Positions 56,301 through 64,000 of a stretch of 64,000 nt of DNA are shown piece by piece (positions within the stretch are counted from its first letter, which is position 1; each line of letters begins with the position of its first letter). This stretch comes from Litomosoides sigmodontis (taxonomy: Eukaryota; Nematoda; Chromadorea; Rhabditida; Onchocercidae): assembly GCA_963070105.1 (NCBI GenBank), contig OY718805.1, positions 2,865,501-2,929,500 of the forward strand, written 5' to 3'. The notes below the pieces were generated by a model. It was not told the origin of the DNA. It saw only the letters and a list, made by a program, of their open reading frames with translations, and ran no database searches. A program made the position numbers and the translations under genes.

Positions 56301-59300
56301 TATTTTTTTTTTTTTAATTTTAAAATGAAATTGAAAGAAGAAAGTGAGCACACACAAATGAAATAGCAAAGAGGAAATTTTTTTTTCAACGAAAAAAAAA
56401 ACATCAATTAAGGCAACCGTTCCTTTTTCGCCAATAATGTATAAAGTGAAATATTTGCCAATAAATGTTAACAAATTTTCTAACTTCAAATCTAACATTT
56501 TTTTTTCGCATTTGAAGGGAAAAATTCCGCTATTTAATTTAACAACAATGAAATAAAATTGTAAAATTAATTTTTACGCATTTCTGCCATATATATTCTT
56601 ATTCTTTGTTTTCTGTTTTTAAATTGCGCTAAATGATTTAACTCTAGTTTCTCTTTTTTTCTGCAATAAATAATGTTTCTGCGTTGTTTTTTTTGAAAAT
56701 AAACATGAAATTTTAACAAGCAAAAATTATCAAAATTAATTTTAATTATTCATTGTAAATTATTACAATAAATTGAAATATGACTTCTAAATTATCAGTG
56801 TAACTTAGCTATTTATTGCAAATTATCGAGGTAACTTTAATTATAAGTTGCAAATTTAAGTGTTTATTTTTTAGTTAATAATTAAAGACATTTTAATTTA
56901 CGAACTTTACTCAATAAATGTAGTAAGTTGCTGGATGTTTTGAAGATCTATTATCTTCCTAACTTTTTTTTCAGTCTTTTTTTTGTCAATCGTCTTCTTC
57001 AATCTTTTTTCAATCGTCTGTTCATCACCTGTTTCAATCTCATTCCACCTCCGTTGAATACAACAATACTTATTTTCAAATAATTTAAAAATACCGCTCA
57101 TATCTTGACCACTCTCTTTTGCTCTCTCTCTCTCCCTCTCCCTTTCTCCTTCTTTATGTTAAACTAAGATTAAGGAATATTGAATCATTTTTAGTGTATT
57201 CAAAGTAATATGATTAATTGAGCGATTATTTTTGAAAAAAGTTAGTTGTAGCAGAAAATTTTGAAATTTTTTGCGTGAATGAGTCATTTCGTCTCTTTCA
57301 TCATTTAATATTTGAAACTCTATGATTTCATATTTTTAATTTGAATTTTTTCACAGTGAAAAATTATTAGTACCTACCTAACCTGCAGCTCAGCATCAAC
57401 TTCCTTATTCTCCTCCATGTAGAAACATCGAACGTTATAGGCTCGATCAACTTTTGTAATAAATAGCTGCAATATTTCATTCCATTTTTTTTTACCAAAA
57501 AATTTCCAAATTTAATTTTTCAAGATTAGCTTAAAATTTACCGGATGAAGCTGTACAATAACTGTAAATGAGTAAGCCATTCCACGTGGATTAACCTGTA
57601 AATTCAATTCAATTTATGCATTTATCGTTGATAAATGAATTCCACAAATTAAGAAATTGTTGTTGAAAAATGGGAACAAATTCTGATTACTTTCCTTGCG
57701 TATTTCACACGTTTTTTTTTCTCATCAGTTTTACATCAATTGAATTGTAGGCTTACTTCACGTTTCCGGTTCACGTTACACTGCTCGAAGCGAAATGTTG
57801 CATGATTTGTTTGTTTGAAGTAACAACCATCTTTGTGAAAATGACCTTTAGCAAAAATATATGATGGTTTCTGGGATGCTGTCCGTACACGCACTGCTAT
57901 GGTACCTTGTCCACATTCCACCTCTGGTTGATCTGAAATTAACTTCAAATTTGTTCCAATTTTTTTCCAATAAAAATGAAAAAATGATAAGTATTAAAAA
58001 TTTTTTTGAATGCTACTTTTTAATTTTTATTTATATAGTACAATTTTTATCAAAAGCGAAAGTTCTTTTCCTTAATTGCTAACTAAGCTCGTTTCTTTTT
58101 AACTTGCAGTAATTTGTCGTAAAATCTTGAAATTTTACAATTTAAATTTTACAAATATGAAATGACAATTGGTAAAAATGACTTTCATAATGACTCTAAT
58201 AGCTTTATAGTTGAATAAACTGTAAAAAATTTACAGTCACATTGTAGAACTTTCGTTTTTCTTGCAGTTTTTTTACTCGCTTAATTATTTTCTAAAAATT
58301 TTTCCAAAAAATAAAAAATATGAAATGAATATTGGTAATTAATTTTTGGTGAGTTCGTGTTTGGCGGTGGACCATTGCGGCCCCATTGGCGCAGTCGGTT
58401 AGCGCGTCGTACTTATAAGTAAAACGAAGAGATGCGAAGGTCAGCAGTTCGAGCCTGCTATGGGGCAAAGGGTGACTTTGCGAAGTTCATTTTGCCATTT
58501 TCAAACGCACAAATATGCATATTGAAATTTGTGTTCAACTCAATTTTTAGAAATTTAAACGAACGAGCAAGCTGTCTTGTTCACTTTGAACTTTTTTAAA
58601 ATTAAAAAGTGGAAAATGCACACAAACACACACACACACACACACAACAAATGGTCAGCCGATACAGTTTTAATGATTTTATTTGATTAAAATAATGACT
58701 TTATTGTATCATGAAATATATCAATTTTTAAATTTTGATAAAATTAAAAATTAATGCAGTTAAAATTTTAATATTTGATTGCAAATTACATCCGCGAATT
58801 TTACACGCATAATTATCACATAGCAAATAGTAGCAAGAAAAAGAAAGAAAGAAATGAATTTTAAGATTTAGTTCATTTTTTCCCACTCCTTTTATATCAT
58901 ACATTTTTAAGGTGAAATGGATTTGGAGGTCAGAATTGTTGCTCATTTATAGCAACAATTTACATCTAAAAATTTGCATTTAAATTTTGTAATCTTTTTA
59001 ATCTAACCATTTTTGAAAATTTTGTTAAAATTTAAATTTAGGAGGCAAAAATTGCAGAAATGGTGACAAAAAAATGATAGCTTTTCATTTTGCTTTCTAA
59101 CTCGCTTCTTTTGCACTTCTTTGTAGCAACGTTTAAATGATTTTTTTTTTGCATAAAAATATTTTGAAAATTTTTGAAAACAAAATTCAACAAAAAAAAA
59201 ATGAAAAAACTCATTCCATTTCAAATAATCGCTTCAGATAGCAAGAGATGGAAGAAAGGAATATTGTGGAACAGTTAATGAGCTATGAAGTTGACAACCT

Positions 59301-59386
59301 TGAATTGCGTTATTGAACACCGAAGCTGTTGCTCGTACGCTCGTAACAATAAGTAATACGTTTACCAATGCAATTAGTACTGTCAT
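53381..59386 (-). CDS. Cuticlin-like ZP-domain transmembrane protein
   Basis: Zona-pellucida-domain proteins of this type are secreted by epidermis and polymerise into cuticle or apical matrix. Exons 5' to 3': 59386-59299, 57932-57757, 57595-57542, 57466-57378, 55878-55657, 55346-55280, 55053-54955, 54750-54405, 54221-53769, 53568-53381. All phases agree, giving about 593 residues. Exon 1 encodes a signal peptide, MTVLIALVNVLLIVTSVRAT. The ZP domain runs from about VECGQGTIAV to KLCFKKGDYC, with paired cysteines, GHFHKDGCYF, FTVIVQLHP, YNVRCFYMEE, GHAMPQCSY, VWDCPSDVYAMLIHSCY and YFSCQVKLCF. A Ser/Thr-rich linker, a Pro11 block and Thr-rich runs follow. The last exon has a membrane helix, VLSIWILSAFSLLSTSVAVA, and a short basic tail. 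The order of signal peptide, ZP domain, linker and C-terminal membrane helix is that of nematode cuticlins. No clear furin site (RxxR) was seen between ZP and helix. Closest paralogue not determined. Confidence 0.93.
53895..54120 (-). repeat. Coding GTT/GGT trinucleotide repeat (poly-Thr/poly-Pro) in ZP gene exon 9
   Basis: The plus strand shows GTT, GCT and GGT trinucleotides. In the coding (minus) frame they give Pro blocks followed by Thr/Ala-rich runs with no stop. The array is probably length-variable between individuals. The opposite-strand Leu/Val frame is an artefact. Confidence 0.9.
57116..57150. repeat. CT-rich tract in ZP gene intron
   Basis: CTCTCTCTCCCTCTCCC-type pyrimidine run inside the intron 55879-57377. 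Confidence 0.8.
58380..58467 (+). tRNA. tRNA-Ile(UAU) with a 14-nt intron
   Basis: The cloverleaf is complete. Acceptor GCCCCAT pairs perfectly with ATGGGGC, discriminator A at 58467. The D arm is GCGC/GCGC with loop AGTCGGTTA. Anticodon stem TCGTA pairs with TGCGA; the loop CTTATA-A carries anticodon TAT at 58414-58416. The 14-base intron, 58418-58431, follows position 37. Variable loop AGGTC, T arm AGCAG/CTGCT with loop TTCGAGC. The mature length is 74 before CCA. Introns at this position are usual for eukaryotic tRNA-Ile(UAU). A TTTT at 58490-58493 could end Pol III transcription. It sits on the plus strand inside intron 1 of the minus-strand ZP gene. Confidence 0.95.
58617..58646. repeat. 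(CA)n microsatellite
   Basis: Short CA run about 150 bases downstream of the tRNA, still in ZP gene intron 1. Confidence 0.9.
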
Positions 59387-60199
59387 TAAAATTTTCTAAA
59401 AATTAAAATTTTCATTTTTAAAAAATTTTGAAATGTAAAAATAATTCGTTAATTTATTAAAGTGAATAAGTAAATTTAAGTTTTTTTTCCGTAAATATTG
59501 AAACTGAAATATTAAAATAATTTTAAATTTGAATTGGGATATTTAAATGAAATCAATGAGTAATTTAATAGCTGTTTGACTGCTGTAGCATATGCAGAGC
59601 ATTTTGTCAACGTCTATATCTGATAATACTTAACATATAGGTTGATAATTTTCTACCTCGTTTGTTCGAGTGCAATCGATAGTTAAATTTTTTTAATGCC
59701 CAAAAGATTATCAGTTATGAAGCGATAGTAATAAAATAATAAACGAGGAGAAGTGAGAGTAACGGGTTGGTGCAAATGTAAGTGTGAAAAAAAAAAGTGA
59801 AATGAATGAAAAAAGAACTTTTTTAAAAAAAAAAGACACATCACGCATAAATAACATAATTAAATTACAATTTCATTAATTTTAAATGAATGGAATTAAT
59901 CGTTTGTTATTGGCTTAATGTAAAATGATTGAAATGAGCAGGGAAGAAAGCTAGGAAAGTGAAAATAAAAAGTTCAAAATAATTTTGTGAAATGTATTAA
60001 ATGAAAAAGTAAAAGCTAAAATTGGTAATAAGTGGAAAGGAGGAAATTTTGTTAATTTTCATACTATCAGCAAGTCGAAAAAAAAAAACAATTAGCATCC
60101 ATGCATGGCAATGATATGAAGATTTAAAAGAAAGTTTTCAAATGAATATCGGTCACAATTTATTTCTTGCAAGGTTAGGTGTCTCATCTTTTTCTTTCT

Positions 60200-60255
60200 T
60201 CTCTCTCTCTCTCTCTCCTCCTCTCTCCTTCTCTTTCTCTTTCTCTATCTCTTTC
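60200..60255. repeat. CT-rich microsatellite
   Basis: TCTC-dominated pyrimidine run of about 55 bp. Confidence 0.85.
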
Positions 60256-61894
60256 CCAGAAATTCAAATTCGGATTTGCAACCTTGTACTACTTAAGTGT
60301 AACTTTCTATTTTGTTGCATTAATGTAAGAGAGAAATTGCTATCAGTAAAAAGGAACGATAAAAAATAAGAAAGGAAAATGGAAAAAAAATTGAAGAAAA
60401 TTTAAATTAGCTAATTTATGAAAGTTAGAAAAATAAAAAGTATTCGATGATTTATGCAAAAATTACATCGAATTTACTAATAATATTTACATTAACGGAA
60501 TTTCAGACAAATTTATTAAAATTCGCTATTCAATTTAATTTTTCTAACTTTCGCAGAATGACTGAAATAAGCATAGTTAGCAGAAAATCACATTTTTTAA
60601 ATGACTAATTATTTTTCCAATAGTTTAATTAATTAATTTTTATTTTTATTTAAATGATTAATTAATTATTAATATTCATATAAGAAAAATACCAACCCCT
60701 GATGCTTGCATGTTGTAGACAGCGATTAATAGTTTGAACCTTTAATTATAATACTTAATTGTTGCAAGGGATAAAAAAGATTTGAATTTCACGAACGAAA
60801 TGAAATTTTTAATTACCAAATTTGGAAACGAAAAAAAGTATTTCGATTAATACGGGGCGTCTCATTAAATCAACATAATAAACTAGTAATTAACTAGGAA
60901 GAAGAAGAAGCTAACGTTAAGAATGATTAATTTTCGAAAACGAAATTTTAACAGTTTCAAGTTCAAATTTTTTGAAAATTTTTCAAATTTATTCCTGTGG
61001 GAAAAAAAGCGGAGAAAATATTTGAGAAGATATAGAGTGAATTGAAGTAAATTCGACAATTATGATTGTTGTGTCATTTGGATTAATTTGATAAAGAATG
61101 TGAGAAGAGAGTGATGGAATGAGAGAGGAAGAGGAGGGGAAGAGAAAAAGAGTTAATGTCAAAATTTGCCCTCTTCTGTTTCCATTCATAAAAATCATTA
61201 ATTACGAATATTCATTTCCGGAGGCGATTCCTCTTTCCAAATCATTCCTACCGCTTCCTTGTTTCCTTTTTTTTCCCCTTATTTCAAAGGTCAAAAAACT
61301 CTCTCCTTCTAGCCTCTAATTCAAATGTTTATTTTAGATCTGTAATTGTTCATTTATGCGGAAAAATTAAAAACGGAAGAGGAAAATGTGAAGATGATGA
61401 TTTTAATTTGAACATTTAAAAAATTCATTTCAAGATATTTGCTAGGAAATGTTTTAAATTATCACCTCAACATCATGTGTAATATTGAGGTAAAAGTTGT
61501 AAATTTTCATACGAATTATTTCCCTCTTCTTTTTCGTTGCATTTACAAAAACTTAGCACTCTAAGTACTGGAAGTGGACGGCAAGAAATTGGCAAAGTAT
61601 TCATTCAGCAACTGGACAATAGCCATAGAAGGTTGAAGGTCAAGGAGTGGTAAATAAGTGGTTTGGTCGATGTGGAAAACTTTTTATGCATCTTCTTCAT
61701 TGTTTTCCATTAATTGAACATTTTAATTTAAATGTCAAGGATAGTACTATTTTCTTGGTCAGTTATTTCTACCAATTTAATGCTGCTTATTTTCTAATAT
61801 GTGCGTAAAGTAGTAGAGAGAATATTTGACCTTTTAGTTTTACAGACATAAGTCTAAACATTTTGCTGAAAGGTGGAATAATGAAGTTTTACGG

Positions 61895-61945
61895 ACAGAG
61901 AGAGAAAGAGAGAGGGAGAGAGAGAGGGAGGAGAGGGGGAAAGTG
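61895..61945. repeat. GA-rich microsatellite
   Basis: GAGA-dominated purine run with GGAG interruptions. Confidence 0.85.
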
Positions 61946-63269
61946 AAGGAGTGAAGTGGAAATGACTGAGCGATAATTTCTTTTTCGACAGGTTCAATGT
62001 TAAGGATGCTTCTAAAGAAAGACCCGAACAATTAACCTTCAAATAAATGGGTCCTTAATGAGCCACAATAAAAGATCACTATATACCTTATAACAAAGAG
62101 TTCGATATTCAACAAACCATCAAATTGCAAGTAAGTAAGTGTTAGCCAAGAATGTCGCCGATAAATTTTATCTTCTCGAATTAATGAATTAATGAGTTTT
62201 TTTTAATGCTAAAATTTAATCAGTTAGTTTAAATATTATCATTTTCACTAGCTTATCTTTCTCTTCATTGCAATATGAAAATTTTGAAATAGTCGTTGTG
62301 ATGAAGTTATTAGCAATGTTAAAATTGATCATTCAATCTAAAATTTCAATAATATTTTTGATAATTTTAGCTTAGTTAGTCCTTAATTTAAAAGAACAAT
62401 TAGCGGTGCGCAATTACTGCACTATTCCGTTATAATTAATTTGCATTTAAGAAATAAGCTGATAAATTGGTGAATATTTTAGTTATGATTATTACGTCTG
62501 CTACTTTATTCCACTACTCTATTTTTTCCGAATTCAAATTTCTATCAATCATTGCTTATTATAAACAGTTCCGTTTTTGAAATTTCAAAATGTCAAATTT
62601 TTAGCTTAAGTTGCTGGATGCTAATTGTCTAATTCCACAAAAGGAAAAACAATAATGATAGCAATAGCAATACATGAAAAGTATTAATGAACAAATACTG
62701 AGAATCGTGTTTTTTTGTCCTTTGATAGATTCTATTTAAAAAGATGCAAAATGTTAAATTTGCAATCGAAAAAATAAAAATTTTCGATAACATATTTTTG
62801 ATATTTGCCGAATGCTGCAAAAAAAAGCGAATTCATTCCTTCGTGAAATTCAATAAAATTAACTCTTTTGATTTGAAATTCAAATGGTACCAGAAGGTGG
62901 GAACGAAAGTTCCTTTAAAAATCAGTGATGCGCAAATGGACATTGGCGAAGTGAACCTTTCGCGTAGCAGTTTGTTGAAGGAAATATTAAATAAAACGAA
63001 TTTCCTTTCTCACCCCTTTTCCTTCAAAATCTCCATCTACCAATCAAGCAGTTGTAAATTTCGAATTAAAAATCATATGCTTATTTTCTTTAATTTTGAA
63101 AATTTTTTCACAAAATAGGATAGGATGAGAAATAATTTGTCTGAAAAGAATAATTGGAATAAATTACACTTTTCAAAGAAGCTAATAATAGTATTAGTAG
63201 GTAAATTCTACCACACCAAATGTTTTATTTAATTTCCAAAAATTTCACTGTGTAAAATAACAGAATGAA

Positions 63270-63345
63270 AAAGAGAAATAACGAGAAAGTGAGAGAGAAA
63301 GAGAGAGAGAGAGAAAAAGAGAGAGAGAGGGAGAAAAAGGAGAGA
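63270..63345. repeat. GA-rich microsatellite
   Basis: GAGA/AAAG purine tract of about 75 bp. Confidence 0.85.
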
Positions 63346-64000
63346 ATTTTTAAAGTTGAAAATAAAAGACAAATGTGACGCTGAGCATCATTCACACCAT
63401 ACTACTAAATTTGAGGTTAAGAATATGTAAAATGAAAAGTTGAAATCATTTCGCATTTAATATTTCTAAAATAACAATTACAATTGCATTATTTCAATTG
63501 AATTTGATTATAAGTTGCAAGTTAAGCATTTCAACTGGAAAATAGCAAATTGTGAAATGTGAAATTTTTAACGAGATGAAATGAAAAGTGACAATAATAA
63601 GAGGTCGATGAGAATTGAGGTAGACGAATACAATACCAATGACAAATACGGATTTTTCAACATATTAGTGTAATTTTAATGATTTGAATGAATTAAATGA
63701 TTTGCAAAAGTTGAACATACAAGCGATTAGGATGCGGAAGAGGTGGAAAAGTAAAGTAACACAAGCAAACAAAACCAATATCAACAATGACCATGATCGG
63801 ATTGTTCCCGTCGAGATGCATGGTGGATGGGTGGGTGGACGATGGCGTTCACAATGAGAGAGGGAAGGCGTCGAAGGTTGAGGAGGAGGAAAATGATAGT
63901 GTTGAAAATTTCAATACATTTCTTCATCTAATTATTATCATGTAAGAAACTATCGCTTTTCGCATGGTCCATATGATCCATTCTTGTGCAACAGCAATTT

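Larger units (their letters stand above)
59387..64000. other. ZP gene upstream region; no supported gene
   Basis: Contains a CT tract (60200-60255) and GA tracts (61895-61945 and 63270-63345). The longest open frame, plus strand 62744-63118 (124 codons), is Lys/Phe/Asn/Ile-rich and resembles no family I know. No exon with flanking splice sites and conserved motif was found up to the window edge. Confidence 0.5.

Overview
The window is nuclear DNA of an AT-rich, intron-rich animal, and the gene content points to a nematode. It holds a cuticlin-type ZP protein, a DMSR/Srw-type peptide receptor, short exons split by GT-AG introns that mostly end in TTTCAG-like acceptors, and probable trans-splice acceptors a few bases before start codons. 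Base composition and long A/T microsatellites would suit a spirurid or filarial worm, but the species cannot be named from sequence alone. All genes below were assembled by hand, joining exons by splice sites and reading phase.

Layout. 245-660 (-): first two exons of an arrestin-domain gene that runs off the left edge. 2664-5344 (-): acetyl-CoA acetyltransferase (thiolase), 8 or 9 exons. 5400-6200: unidentified, possibly coding minus-strand pieces. 8599-15929 (-): a divergent copine (C2-C2-vWA), about 16 exons, with a large (AAAT)n array in one intron. 15930-21416: divergent intergenic region full of microsatellites. 21417-26307 (+): TTLL12, 14 exons. 26308-30203: intergenic, with a roughly 770-bp (CATT)n array. 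30204-36551 (+): transgelin/calponin-like protein, 5 exons, with a decamer minisatellite in its 4.4-kb first intron. 36552-46.7 kb: about 10 kb with no supported gene. 47150-50417 (+): DMSR-like GPCR. 53381-59386 (-): cuticlin-like ZP-domain membrane protein, 10 exons, with a plus-strand intron-bearing tRNA-Ile(UAU) in its first intron. 59.4-64 kb: no supported gene.

The genes do not form an operon or pathway. They are ordinary single-copy metazoan genes: ketone/acyl-CoA metabolism, a membrane-binding scaffold, a TTL-like protein, an actin-associated muscle-type protein, a neuropeptide receptor and a cuticle protein. The most unusual points are a copine in which the calcium ligands of both C2 domains and the vWA metal site appear lost, the antisense intron-nested tRNA with its own intron, a stop-free in-frame 87-nt intron in TTLL12, and three separate 0.55-0.77-kb A/T-rich tandem arrays next to or inside genes. 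No clearly new biological system was found.
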